This document shows positions 27,052 through 35,651 of a stretch of 64,000 nt of DNA, piece after piece; the stretch's first letter is position 1, and every line of letters begins with the position of its first letter. The notes under the pieces were generated by a model that was not told where the DNA came from, ran no database searches, and saw only the letters and a program-made list of their open reading frames with translations. Source of the DNA: Ignavibacteriaceae bacterium (lineage in GTDB: Bacteria > Bacteroidota > Ignavibacteria > Ignavibacteriales > Ignavibacteriaceae); contig JABWCL010000006.1 in assembly GCA_013360295.1 (NCBI GenBank), positions 95,535-159,534 of the forward strand. Reading direction: 5' to 3'. A program made the position numbers and the translations under genes.

Positions 27052-27591
27052 ATGAAAAAACTTTCACACGCGGAGATATCGGTTAACCGCGCGAAACCCG
27101 ATTCACTCCACACCGTTAAACGAGCACCCATTTACGCCCTGATCGACAGTGTAAGAAGCTCTTATAATGTCGGATCAATTTTCCGCACATCAGACGGAGC
27201 TATGATAGAAAAACTTTTTTTATGCGGCTACACACCTCATCCCCCCAATAAAGAAATACTTAAGACCGCGCTTGGCGCCACTGAAAGCGTTCCCTGGGAA
27301 TACGTTAAAGACCCCGCAGAGGTTGTAAAAAAACTGAAAAGTGAAGGAGTAAAGATTGCTGCTCTTGAGCAAACCGACTCCGGCAGAAAATATTATGAAG
27401 TAGAAAATGAGGATTTCCCGATTTGCCTTGTAGTAGGAAACGAAATCACCGGCGTATCCCACGACCTGATCAGGGAATGCGACTTCGCCCTTGAAATCCC
27501 CCAGTACGGAATCAAACAATCCCTGAACGTCGCCGTCGCATACGGAATCGCTATCTTCGAACTCAGAAAAAACTTCAACAATGATCAATGA
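27052..27591 (+). CDS. TrmH/SpoU family RNA methyltransferase
   Basis: 179 residues with a SPOUT knot: DSVRSSYNVGSIFRTSDGA (motif 1, about 25-43), LVVGNEITGVS (motif 2, about 126-136) and LEIPQYGIKQSLNVAVAYGI (motif 3, about 148-167). These build the SAM site and the 2'-O-methylation centre for tRNA or rRNA. It lacks the N-terminal L30-like domain of RlmB, so TrmL/TrmH-type short members are closer. The last residues NNDQ and the TGA stop lie inside the left ATGATCA heptad array, so the native C-terminus may have been slightly changed. Downstream partner of rlmN. Confidence 0.88.
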   Translation: MKKLSHAEISVNRAKPDSLHTVKRAPIYALIDSVRSSYNVGSIFRTSDGAMIEKLFLCGYTPHPPNKEILKTALGATESVPWEYVKDPAEVVKKLKSEGVKIAALEQTDSGRKYYEVENEDFPICLVVGNEITGVSHDLIRECDFALEIPQYGIKQSLNVAVAYGIAIFELRKNFNNDQ

Positions 27592-27610
27592 CCAATGATC
27601 AATGATCAAA
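27579..27610 (+). repeat. Left 32-base heptad inverted repeat (ATGATCA units)
   Basis: CA followed by four 7-base units ATGATCA, ATGACCA, ATGATCA, ATGATCA and AA. The trmH-like stop codon (27589-27591) is within it. It matches the reverse complement of 28134-28165 at 30 of 32 bases, differing only in which unit carries the ACC variant. Confidence 0.9.
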
Positions 27611-27746
27611 ATTTTAAGTAATACACAAATAGAAAAACAAATATGCCGGGGGATGTAATTCTGGTGATTTTTCTCGTGGATTATGGGGTATATAATTTTA
27701 TGTTCGCATAAGGCTAACAACATTCAATAAATTTAAGGGAACTTGA

Positions 27747-28109
27747 TTGGATACCATTCTCTACCCAAAAGCTCTGAAGTTTTCTATAAGGATAGTAAAA
27801 CTCCAGAGATACCTTGTCGCTGATAAAAAAGAATATTTGTTATCAAAGCAAGTCTTAAAAAGTGGCACCTCGATTGGCGCTAATGTTGCTGAAGCTATCG
27901 GGGCTATTTCAAGAGCTGATTTCAGCCAAAAGATATCAATAGCATATAAAGAATCTCTTGAAACCAAATATTGGCTGGAGCTGCTAAAGGAAACTGATTT
28001 AATAACTCCACGTCAATTTCAAAACTTGTATGACGATTGTGATGAGTTAAGCAGAATTATGTTTAAAATTCTAAAAACCACCCGGATTGACCCCGAAAAC
28101 TCACCCTAA
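27747..28109 (+). CDS. Four helix bundle protein (23S rRNA-IVS / bAvd-like family)
   Basis: 120 residues of the four-helix-bundle family first seen in 23S rRNA intervening sequences and related to the accessory protein bAvd of diversity-generating retroelements. Diagnostic patterns are LSKQVLKSGTSIGANVAEA (about 33-51), RADFSQKISIAYKESLETKYWLELL (about 56-80) and the C-terminal LYDDCDELSRIMFKILKT helix. The start is TTG 27747, supported by AAGGGA six bases upstream. No reverse transcriptase is in the window. The gene is the only one between the two inward-facing heptad repeats (27579-27610, 28134-28165), so it looks like cargo of a small inserted unit. The biological role of these proteins is mostly unknown. 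Confidence 0.9.
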   Translation: MDTILYPKALKFSIRIVKLQRYLVADKKEYLLSKQVLKSGTSIGANVAEAIGAISRADFSQKISIAYKESLETKYWLELLKETDLITPRQFQNLYDDCDELSRIMFKILKTTRIDPENSP

Positions 28110-28133
28110 AAATTCAAGGCTTATAATTAAAAC

Positions 28134-28165
28134 TTTGATCATTGGTCATTGATCATTGATCATTG
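28134..28165 (-). repeat. Right 32-base heptad inverted repeat (ATGATCA units)
   Basis: Reverse complement of the left repeat except for the position of one variant unit. It contains the TGA stop (28162-28160) of the fmdB-like gene on the minus strand. Confidence 0.9.
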
Positions 28166-28408
28166 CGAACTGCTTTCAGGCTTACTCTCGGTAGTTTTAG
28201 AAGTTTTGGTTTTATCGTCAGTGGATGGTTTTTTATAGTCGGTTTGATAGAAACCGGAGCCTTTGAAGATGGGGCCGGCGCCGGCGCCGATTTTACGTTT
28301 TACGGTGCCGCTGCATTCGGGGCATACTGTTATCGGCTCTTCGGTCATTGTCTGGAAAAGGTCAAAAGTATAGTTACAATCTTTGCATACATACTCATAA
28401 GTAGGCAT
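28160..28408 (-). CDS. FmdB family zinc ribbon protein
   Basis: 82 residues from the ATG at 28408. This start fits because the family begins MPTYEYVC and an AAGGA lies six bases upstream; an ATG six bases earlier is too close to that SD. CKDC (residues 7-10) and CPEC (about 29-32) form the zinc ribbon, and GSGFYQTDYKK follows at the usual place. The tail is a low-complexity Ser/Thr/Lys-rich stretch (KTSKTTESKPESSSQ). The family is named after a putative regulator of formamidase but its function is unproven. The gene's stop lies in the heptad repeat at 28134-28165. Confidence 0.88.
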   Translation of the reverse strand: MPTYEYVCKDCNYTFDLFQTMTEEPITVCPECSGTVKRKIGAGAGPIFKGSGFYQTDYKKPSTDDKTKTSKTTESKPESSSQ

Positions 28409-28528
28409 ATTCATTCCTTAAATAATGTCAAAATTCATCACTTTTTAGAGGGGCAAATTTAATGAAAAATACTAAAATTTTCCATAAATTAGGGTCTATA
28501 CTATTAAATCATTCTAGCAGGCAGACAG

Positions 28529-29194
28529 TTGCGAAAAATTAGTTTTATATTGCTGATAGTTATCCCCCTGATCCTCAGCGGGTGCCTTAACTATACTCAA
28601 GAGATAAGCTTTAATCTTGACGGTTCAGGGTCTATGAAAATCCATTACTGGATGAAAGTATCGGACCCGAATAACCAGCTCGCGGTCGAACAGCTTGGTT
28701 TATTTAATAAGGATTCCATTACCTCCCAGTTTACTTCTCCTTATATGGAGATTGAGGAGATTGAAGTTTATTCCGATACTCTTGATTCAACCTCACACGT
28801 AAAGATTGAGCTGAACTTTGTGCATATTGATTCGCTCAATCTTACCAGTCCGTTCAGCGATGCCAACTTTTCTCTTAAGGACGGCGCGGAAGGGCAGCTT
28901 ATCTTTTCCCAGTTTATTGCTCCCATAGCCACGGGTTTTGGATTTAACGGTTCGGAATTTATGGTAAAGTATATTTATGAATTCCCCGGCGAGATCATAG
29001 TGCATAACGCTACAAACATTGACGGGAAGAAACTTGTCTGGGCTTATACTGTTTCGGAAATAGGTAAGGGAAAAACGATTTCAGTAACCTACCGGCCGTA
29101 TAAACTGAAGGAAACCCCCTGGTGGATCTACGCGCTCTCAATGACAGTGCTTGTCATAGTAATAATTTTCCTTTTCCGTAAGCGCAGGAAATAG
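28529..29194 (+). CDS. Lipoprotein with C-terminal membrane anchor
   Basis: 221 residues from TTG 28529. The N-terminus ends in the lipobox LILSGC (Cys about residue 19). The mature part has NLDGSGSMKIHYWMKV, then beta-rich sequence, and a hydrophobic segment near the C-terminus (WWIYALSMTVLVIVIIFLF) followed by RKRRK. Lipid anchor plus a C-terminal helix with cytoplasmic basic residues resembles LppM/DUF3153-like proteins, but I am not sure of that family. The next gene begins 32 bases later and encodes another lipoprotein with the same opening theme (GCLxxYK/T ... G.G), so they are probably an operon with priA behind them. Confidence 0.7.
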   Translation: MRKISFILLIVIPLILSGCLNYTQEISFNLDGSGSMKIHYWMKVSDPNNQLAVEQLGLFNKDSITSQFTSPYMEIEEIEVYSDTLDSTSHVKIELNFVHIDSLNLTSPFSDANFSLKDGAEGQLIFSQFIAPIATGFGFNGSEFMVKYIYEFPGEIIVHNATNIDGKKLVWAYTVSEIGKGKTISVTYRPYKLKETPWWIYALSMTVLVIVIIFLFRKRRK

Positions 29195-29226
29195 TGATCT
29201 CTGTTAATTATAGAAACGGATTTTTT

Positions 29227-29763
29227 ATGAAGAAGCTTTTATTTCTGCTCATCGCGGTCCTGGTGTTCTCGCCGGGATGCCTGGTAATTTACAAGATAAA
29301 TTATACCATCGAGATGAAGACCGAGAAAAAGGGGACCGCCACGGTCAGGTTTTATGATATTCGCAGTGACGCGATCGGCAACAGGGAATTCGAGGAGGAT
29401 AAAAAGAACCTATTTGAATACCTTTACAGGGGAGGCGAGATCATTGAGTCTCTGAAATCCGAAGGTAAGTACCTGATGAAAAGAACGCTTGACGTAAACG
29501 ATAATAAACTGAACGGTGTTGCCGTTTATGACTTCGACGATATAAATAAAGTTGAAGGAATCAGGTACGAAAGCGGCCTCTACTATCTGACTTTACAGAC
29601 GGAAGACAGTGTGCTGACTACCAACGGCTCAATCGAATATAATCCTTTGTATAAAAGAATAATATGGAGCGGCGACGCGAAGAAGTTACAGTTTGAAATC
29701 CTCGCGGATAAACCGGAACGCAATACCAGGGAACTTGTAAGCCACTTCAGAAAATTAAAATAA
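29227..29763 (+). CDS. Lipoprotein, 178 residues
   Basis: Start at ATG 29227, because MKKLLFLLIAVLVFSPGC gives a normal lipoprotein signal with Cys18; an in-frame ATG at 29194 would put 11 polar residues in front. The mature protein begins LVIYKINYTIEMKTEKKGTA and is beta-rich and charged, without a second membrane segment. The start of the mature domain resembles the preceding lipoprotein (a beta strand, then a G-x-G/T turn), which suggests the two are distant paralogues. Family not recognised. The gene ends three bases before priA and probably shares its transcript. Confidence 0.7.
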   Translation: MKKLLFLLIAVLVFSPGCLVIYKINYTIEMKTEKKGTATVRFYDIRSDAIGNREFEEDKKNLFEYLYRGGEIIESLKSEGKYLMKRTLDVNDNKLNGVAVYDFDDINKVEGIRYESGLYYLTLQTEDSVLTTNGSIEYNPLYKRIIWSGDAKKLQFEILADKPERNTRELVSHFRKLK

Positions 29764-29766
29764 TAG

Positions 29767-32238
29767 ATGTATGTAGAAGTTGTTTTCCCGCTCCCGTTCG
29801 AGAAAGCATTTACTTACTCAGTACCGGATGAACTTGTTGATAAAGCGGAAGCGGGGAAGCGTGTCTCCGCTCCTTTTGGTAAACGGGTCATAACCGGTTT
29901 CATTACTAACGCCCTCCCCGAACCCGCGTTCCTCTCCGCGGAAAAAATAAAACCGATCAGAGATATCATTGACGACATCCCTCTCATTTCTTCAAAAGAA
30001 ATCGAGTTTTATAAATGGCTCGCAGACTATTATATATGTTCACTCGGCGAAGCAATGCGGCTTGCATCTCCCCCCGGTACAGAGGTTCAGTCCGATAAAA
30101 AGATATCCGCCGATCCTGAATTTTGCAAAGAACTCCTCGCCAAAGAGAGCAAGTCACACTCCGCAAGGATAGCCGTGCTCGAAGTTTTGGCCTCGCGCGA
30201 AAACGTAACGCTCAACCAGCTAAAAAAACTCACTGGAAAGAAAAGCCTGAACAGTGTCCTCGAATCACTCGAACAGCAGGGTGCCATACTCGTAAGGGAC
30301 GAAGTAAGAGGGGCATCGGTAAAAGATAAAAAAGCAAGGTTCATTAAACTCGCGAAACCGGTACAGGAGATTTATGATGTACTTCCGCAGATTGAGAGTA
30401 AATCCGAAGCACAGTTGGAGGTACTGCTCAGGTTGCTTAAAAGGCCTGACCGAGAACAGCAGGCTGCGGACGTGATCAAGGACGCGGGAGTCAATGAATC
30501 CGTGCTGCAAGCGCTGGTGAAAAAAGGATTGATAACCACGCTTACAAAAAAGATTGAGCGTTTTCACACCGACTCATACCGTGAAGAGATTACTGTTTTT
30601 GAACTCTCACAGGCACAGAAACTGGCGATAGATGAGGTGCGTAAATCGATTGACCCCTTCACGTTCAAACCATATCTGCTGCACGGGATAACAGGCAGCG
30701 GCAAGACACAAGTATATATTGAACTGATCAAACAAACGCTCGAACTTGGGAAGAGCGCAATGATACTCGTACCTGAGATAAGCCTTACGCCGCAGATGAC
30801 AGGGAGGCTGATGAATAATTTCGGAAGGGATGTTACCGTATTTCATTCGAGGGTCTCGGCGGGGGAAAGGTACGACTCGTGGAACCGTTTGCTGCGCGGC
30901 GAATCAAGAATCGCCGTTGGTGCACGCTCAGCGCTTTTCGCTCCTTTGCAGGATCTGGGGCTGATAGTTGTTGATGAAGAACATGACCAGAGTTATAAAC
31001 AGGATGACCTGGTACCTAAATACAACGCGCGTGACTGTGCCGTAATGAAAGCGAAGATGCACAACATCCCGGTTGTACTCGGTTCAGCCACTCCTTCCGT
31101 TGAAAGTATGTATAATGCGAAAAACGGAAAATACACCCTGCTTTCTCTGCCGGAAAGAATTGATAACGCAAGGCTGCCGCTTGTAACTCTAGTAAATATA
31201 GTTTCCGAAAGGGATGAAAAAAAGATGGAGAGCAGTTTCTCGAAAAAGCTGCTTGATAAGATCGCGCAGAGGCTCACCAAAAAAGAGGGGGTGATTATAC
31301 TTCAGAACAGGCGCGGATTCGCCACACAACTTTACTGCTTTGACTGCGGCGAACTGGAAATGTGCGCGAACTGCTCAGTAAGTATGGTTTATCATATCAA
31401 TACTGATACTCTCAAGTGCCACTATTGCGGTGATACAAGGAAAGCGCCAAAGCAGTGCAGCAAGTGCGGCTCTCATTCGATTAAATTCTTTGGCACCGGT
31501 ACTGAAAGAGTCGAGGATGAACTGCAGTATCATTTCCCGACGGCTGTTATCAGCAGGATTGATTCCGATTCAATACAGAAGAAAGGAATGCTTCCTAAAA
31601 CGTTCGCTGAGTTTAACGCCGGGGAAATTGATATACTTGTAGGAACACAACTTGTTTCCAAAGGGCTTGATTTTCCGCGAGTTACCTTGGTGGGTGTGAT
31701 AGCGGCCGAGACAAGCCTGTGGATGCCCGACTTCAGGTCAGATGAGCGGACATTCCAGCTTCTTACGCAGGTTTCCGGCAGGGCGGGGCGCAGGCAGGAG
31801 CCGGGGGAAGTGGTGATACAGACCCAGAATGACAAGTCGTTTGTATTACAAAAGGTGATCCACGGAGATTATTACGGCTTTTATGAAAAAGAGATATACG
31901 ACAGGCAGACCCGCAATTACCCGCCATTTTCAAGGATGTGTATGATCGAGATAAAACATTCAAATCCCCAGATTGCAGGCAAGGCAATAAACGATCTTTA
32001 TAAAACCCTTATCTCTTTTAATGCGGGAGTAAAGATTTCGCCGCCGTCAAGCGCGGTGATCTTTAAACTGAGAGGGGAGTGCCGCTATCAGATTATGCTC
32101 CGTTCAAACCGCAACTTTGATCCGTCCGGGTCAATACTGCGTAAACTCGTAAGGGATTCCCTCAGCCACGCCGCTAAACATAATCTTGTGAGCAATGTCC
32201 GCGTACTCGTTGATCCCGACCCGCAGAGCATTTTGTAA
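29767..32238 (+). CDS. priA: Primosomal replication protein N' (PriA helicase)
   Basis: 823 residues. PriA restarts stalled replication forks by loading DnaB. The N-terminal DNA-binding domain starts YVEVVFPLPFEKAFTYSVP. Walker A GITGSGKT is at about 305-312, the DEAH-type box VVDEEH near 400, and a zinc-binding insert near 524-566 has eight cysteines (CFDCGELEMCANC ... CHYCG ... CSKCG). Motifs V/VI include GTQLVSKGLDFPRV and QVSGRAGR. All catalytic parts are intact. It is at the end of a group of three closely spaced genes with two lipoproteins, a context with no obvious functional link. Confidence 0.96.
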   Translation: MYVEVVFPLPFEKAFTYSVPDELVDKAEAGKRVSAPFGKRVITGFITNALPEPAFLSAEKIKPIRDIIDDIPLISSKEIEFYKWLADYYICSLGEAMRLASPPGTEVQSDKKISADPEFCKELLAKESKSHSARIAVLEVLASRENVTLNQLKKLTGKKSLNSVLESLEQQGAILVRDEVRGASVKDKKARFIKLAKPVQEIYDVLPQIESKSEAQLEVLLRLLKRPDREQQAADVIKDAGVNESVLQALVKKGLITTLTKKIERFHTDSYREEITVFELSQAQKLAIDEVRKSIDPFTFKPYLLHGITGSGKTQVYIELIKQTLELGKSAMILVPEISLTPQMTGRLMNNFGRDVTVFHSRVSAGERYDSWNRLLRGESRIAVGARSALFAPLQDLGLIVVDEEHDQSYKQDDLVPKYNARDCAVMKAKMHNIPVVLGSATPSVESMYNAKNGKYTLLSLPERIDNARLPLVTLVNIVSERDEKKMESSFSKKLLDKIAQRLTKKEGVIILQNRRGFATQLYCFDCGELEMCANCSVSMVYHINTDTLKCHYCGDTRKAPKQCSKCGSHSIKFFGTGTERVEDELQYHFPTAVISRIDSDSIQKKGMLPKTFAEFNAGEIDILVGTQLVSKGLDFPRVTLVGVIAAETSLWMPDFRSDERTFQLLTQVSGRAGRRQEPGEVVIQTQNDKSFVLQKVIHGDYYGFYEKEIYDRQTRNYPPFSRMCMIEIKHSNPQIAGKAINDLYKTLISFNAGVKISPPSSAVIFKLRGECRYQIMLRSNRNFDPSGSILRKLVRDSLSHAAKHNLVSNVRVLVDPDPQSIL

Positions 32239-32291
32239 CCGGAATAATCATTCCCGGGCTCACTTAACGGATCGCCCCCTCCTTCAACGCA

Positions 32292-33767
32292 TTATTTCAT
32301 AATAACAAATTTCGAACTCTCTCTTTTTGTTCCGTAAGTAAGTATACAATAATATACTCCGGCAGGGTACGGTAAGATATCAGCATTAACGGAATAGGCA
32401 CCGGGAGATTTTTCCTCGTTTACAACTTCTGCAACAGCTTCCCCAAGTGAATTATAAATCAGTATTTTTACTTGCTGACTTGATCTGGTATAAATATCGG
32501 AAGAGATTTCATAACGGAATTCCACTTTTCCCTTAACGGGATTAGGGAAAATCGCAAGGACCGGTGCATCGCTTTTTTTTCTTTCCTTGTCTGCTGATTG
32601 CGGGAACGCGTCGTGCTTCCCTTTCCTCACATACAACTCATTTACGTTAGTCTGGTTATCAAACCATACCACACAGATGTCAATCCAGGGAGCGGGAAGG
32701 GGGCCGTAGATATTAACACATATGCTGGGCCAGTGAGATTCGCCTTCGTTGCCTGATATGTTGACTGAATCCCTCCAGGTCAGGCCGTGATCAGTTGACC
32801 TCTTGAAAAAAATATCCGGAACAGGAGACTGCGGAGGGGACAGTGTGTTGTCAGACCAGACCAGGTAAAGATGTTCTCCGAAAAGATCTAACGATGGGGT
32901 CCTTGAATCTCCCGATGTGTTTGTGACATTCACAGGTTCAGACCAGGTGTTCCCCGTATCAAAGGATTTAGCAAGGAATACATCAAAAGCGAGTGCCTCA
33001 TTCATTTCATCCCAGGCTATAAAAATTCCTGAGTTACCGTGATCCAACAAATCTATAGACCTTTTGTACCTGCCGTTATTTGTAATATTAACCGGCTGGC
33101 TCCACGTGGCGCCGTTGTCGGATGAGCCGCTAAAATAGATGTCTGAAGTTGCAGGTTGAGGTGATTCAATCCAGGTGCAGTAGAGATGGCCGTAAGAATA
33201 AGTAATTTGGGCGCCGTAAGATGTAGCTAGTGGGGTATTTGAAAGATTTACTGGTGAGGTCCAATCCGTTCCGTGATTCGAAGATCTTATATAATATATT
33301 TCTGGAATACCACTAACGAGTTGTTCGTAAAGCATCCACACATACTGTGAGGAAGACGCAAGTTTCGGATAACTCGATTGGCTGCTCATACCCGTTACAC
33401 CGCTCATCGCACTCCAGGTTAAACCGTTGTCGGAAGAATGTTGAAAAATAATTTCATAAGCTCCGACGTACTGATGATACGCGATATACACATTCGGCAC
33501 ATTTGTAGCTACATCGGGAGCCCCGCACGGATTTGATGAACCGGAAATCAACAGTGTATTTGACCAGCTTCCACCGAGATCGTATGAATATTTAAAGGCA
33601 ATCGCGTCATTTTCAACCCAGGTCAGGTAATAGGATATTCCGCTATCAAATAATTTGGGGTATGTTGAACTTGCGTTTGATGTGTTGGTGATGTTGCTTG
33701 CCGCCTGCCACGACATCTGGGCTGATACTGTGATCGCTGAGAGAAGAAGAATGAATAAAGCTTTCAT
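32292..33767 (-). CDS. Exported BNR/Asp-box repeat protein with T9SS sorting domain
   Basis: 491 residues from ATG 33767 (MKALFILLLSAITVSAQ is the signal peptide; an ATG five codons upstream is less suitable). At least five Asp-box repeats of the form S-x-D-x-G-x-T-W are visible (SSDNGLTW, SSNHGTDW, SSDNGATW, SFDTGNTW, STDHGLTW), each followed by a PVN(I/L/V)(T/S) strand, which indicates a six-bladed sialidase-type propeller. No complete sialidase arginine triad was recognised, so enzymatic activity is doubtful. The last 85 residues (AIFPNPVKGKVEFRYEI ... NSLGEAVAEVVNEEKSPGAYSV ... KFVIMK) are a type A sorting domain. Cell-surface or released location expected. Confidence 0.88.
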   Translation of the reverse strand: MKALFILLLSAITVSAQMSWQAASNITNTSNASSTYPKLFDSGISYYLTWVENDAIAFKYSYDLGGSWSNTLLISGSSNPCGAPDVATNVPNVYIAYHQYVGAYEIIFQHSSDNGLTWSAMSGVTGMSSQSSYPKLASSSQYVWMLYEQLVSGIPEIYYIRSSNHGTDWTSPVNLSNTPLATSYGAQITYSYGHLYCTWIESPQPATSDIYFSGSSDNGATWSQPVNITNNGRYKRSIDLLDHGNSGIFIAWDEMNEALAFDVFLAKSFDTGNTWSEPVNVTNTSGDSRTPSLDLFGEHLYLVWSDNTLSPPQSPVPDIFFKRSTDHGLTWRDSVNISGNEGESHWPSICVNIYGPLPAPWIDICVVWFDNQTNVNELYVRKGKHDAFPQSADKERKKSDAPVLAIFPNPVKGKVEFRYEISSDIYTRSSQQVKILIYNSLGEAVAEVVNEEKSPGAYSVNADILPYPAGVYYCILTYGTKRESSKFVIMK

Positions 33768-33847
33768 TTTAGCTCTGATCAAATAAGTATTAATGGTTTC
33801 TTCCGGTAATTACCGGCGCGGCCGGTAGGTCTTCTGCGTTAATAAAT

Positions 33848-34351
33848 CTAAGGTTTGTTTAGCAATATAAATACCCGTGAAGTACTCGTCCCGACAAAAC
33901 CCCTGGGGCGGAATGTCACTCCCGGTTCCCCCGCGGCATAGTATAGAGTGTCCCCGGAGATCTTATAAATCCCCAGTGATTTAGTTCCGATATACTCTGT
34001 GATCGTACTTACGGTAATATCCAGGTCAAGCCTTCGCGGATTGGTGGTTGTATCTACACTTATGTTCCCGCTATAAGACATTACTGGGTACGTGGCGGTA
34101 ATGGAAGCGCTTTTCCCGCTCACGTTGAATTTCCAGCTCCCCGCGGCGCCCGAAATTTCAATTCCCGACCAAGCCCCTTCAACCTCTGTCTTTACGTCGT
34201 TCTGACCGGTGCCCGCAGGACCATCTTCTTTGCAGCCTGTGAACAGAACCGCGGATGAGATCAGTAAAAAAATAATAATTAATACGGGATTAATAATTTT
34301 ATCATATCCGGGGATATTAATACCGCTAAAGCAGCGATTACTTCTTTTCAA
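33848..34351 (-). CDS. Putative lipoprotein
   Basis: 167 residues. A hydrophobic stretch LIIIFLLISSAVLFTGC gives a lipobox with Cys about residue 40; the preceding 20 polar residues are long for a signal, so the true start may be an internal codon. The mature part contains VEGAWSGIEISGAAGSWKFNVSG and ends GVTFRPRGFVGTSTSRVFILLNKP, a pattern seen in small TIGR03067-like or lipocalin-like secreted proteins. The start overlaps the end of the DUF3365 gene by 14 bases, so they are translated from one message. Function unknown. Confidence 0.65.
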   Translation of the reverse strand: MKRSNRCFSGINIPGYDKIINPVLIIIFLLISSAVLFTGCKEDGPAGTGQNDVKTEVEGAWSGIEISGAAGSWKFNVSGKSASITATYPVMSYSGNISVDTTTNPRRLDLDITVSTITEYIGTKSLGIYKISGDTLYYAAGEPGVTFRPRGFVGTSTSRVFILLNKP

Positions 34352-34931
34352 TTACTATCGCCCCCCTGAAATCACCCGCTTTGTAACCGCGCGCTTTATC
34401 GTGCGGGTATAGTTCATTAATCTTCTGAAGTGTTGCCGGCGCGATCTGATCTTCGTTTCCGTGGCACTGGATGCACGCGCCTGCGGTTTTCATCGGCGTA
34501 AAAAACAAGCCGGGTGTTTTTATTTTTTCCTTCTTTATGTTCAGAGCTTTGATCGCATCTTCATCTTTTTCCTCTGCGGAAAGCAGACTATGTTCTTCAA
34601 GGAGAACCTGGAGTATCATTACTTCTTTTTCGTTTGCCGGAGCGTTTTTTGCGTTACGGTTTTTATCTGAAATACGCTTGATCTTCACTCCGTACTTGTT
34701 ACCGATCTCTCCCGTAAGTTTCAGCGCTGTATCCGAGCATACAGAAACAGCCCCGAGTGTTCCGCCTTTTTTCAGTTCTGCCATCAGTATTCCCTGCAGG
34801 GTGGAGCTGAACTCCTGCGCTATCGCGGGGTAATAAAGTGTATCTGGCCGGTCTTGCTGCTGAGAGGTTTCCTGTGCGGACACGGTGAATCCGGTTAATA
34901 TAAAAATGCTGAGAAGGAGAATATTCTTCAT
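34338..34931 (-). CDS. DUF3365 haem-binding periplasmic protein
   Basis: 197 residues with a signal peptide (1-19, VSAQ). The Tll0287-like DUF3365 domain is recognisable from GAVSVCSDTALKLTGEIGNKYGVKIKRISDKNRNAKNAPANEKEV and the c-type haem motif CIQCH (153-157) near the C-terminus with GYKAGDFRGAIVIEKK closing the domain. Members are thought to be haem sensors or electron carriers in the periplasm. It is the first gene of a pair with the overlapping lipoprotein. Upstream 34932-35044 is a short divergent promoter region without a clear motif. Confidence 0.88.
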   Translation of the reverse strand: MKNILLLSIFILTGFTVSAQETSQQQDRPDTLYYPAIAQEFSSTLQGILMAELKKGGTLGAVSVCSDTALKLTGEIGNKYGVKIKRISDKNRNAKNAPANEKEVMILQVLLEEHSLLSAEEKDEDAIKALNIKKEKIKTPGLFFTPMKTAGACIQCHGNEDQIAPATLQKINELYPHDKARGYKAGDFRGAIVIEKK

Positions 34932-35044
34932 TATGATCTCGAAATTAAACTAGATAACTTAATATAATAAAAACTGCCGGATAATATTAGCAATCTTTGC
35001 TGATGTGCAATTATTGGCATTATGAATTTTAATTTTCCCATAAA

Positions 35045-35644
35045 ATGCGTATTTTCCTATCAAAAATTATACCAATGTTTGGCAAGAAGTTCGTTACGAT
35101 AGATGAAGTTATGATTAATACTGACGTATTAACCACAAAATTTCATTGCGACCTGGCAAAGTGCAAAGGGGCCTGCTGCACGATTGAGGGCCCGAATGGC
35201 GCCCCGCTGCTGGAAGAAGAACTGCCGAAAATGGAAAAAAACCTGAAAATCGCGTTAAGTTATCTCCCGAAAGAACACCTTGACGTAATTGCCAAAAAAG
35301 GATGGCACAGGAGGAATATGGGATCCTATTATACAAGTGTATACCGTGACCGTGCCTGTGTCTTTGTCTACTACGAGGGGGATATAGCAAAATGTGCTTA
35401 CGAAAAGGCTTATTTTGAGGGGAAATCGGATTTCAGGAAGCCCGTTTCGTGCCACCTTTTCCCGATCAGGATTTCGAATTTCGGCGGGGAAATTGTCCGC
35501 TATGAACGGAGCGATGTATGCCGCCCTGCTTTAGAGAAGGGTAATGAGGAGGGGACCCAATTATTAGATTTTTGCAAAGAAGCCATAATAAGGTATTATG
35601 GCGAAAAATGGTTCACTAAATTAAAAGAAATAAAAGTTAAATAG
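35045..35644 (+). CDS. DUF3109 family protein
   Basis: 199 residues. The cysteine-rich N-terminal block FHCDLAKCKGACC (about 34-46) and further cysteines (CVFVYYEGDIAKCAYEKAY, PVSCHLFPIRI, DVCRPALEKG) match DUF3109, a YkgJ-like group presumed to bind zinc or an iron-sulfur centre. No experimentally known function. Two start codons are possible: ATG 35045, used here, and ATG 35075 (MFGKKF...), neither with a good SD. It ends eight bases before rpoN, and the pairing suggests an operon. Confidence 0.88.
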   Translation: MRIFLSKIIPMFGKKFVTIDEVMINTDVLTTKFHCDLAKCKGACCTIEGPNGAPLLEEELPKMEKNLKIALSYLPKEHLDVIAKKGWHRRNMGSYYTSVYRDRACVFVYYEGDIAKCAYEKAYFEGKSDFRKPVSCHLFPIRISNFGGEIVRYERSDVCRPALEKGNEEGTQLLDFCKEAIIRYYGEKWFTKLKEIKVK

Positions 35645-35651
35645 TTTTCAG

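Noticed and set aside
32292..33767. Active sialidase
   Set aside because: Asp-box repeats are clear, but the three arginines and the Tyr/Glu pair of the sialidase active site were not recognised, and Asp boxes occur in many non-enzymatic propellers.
33803..33816. Palindrome CCGGTAATTACCGG as a terminator between the lipoprotein and BNR genes
   Set aside because: There is no loop and no T-run on the minus strand; likely a chance palindrome in a short gap.
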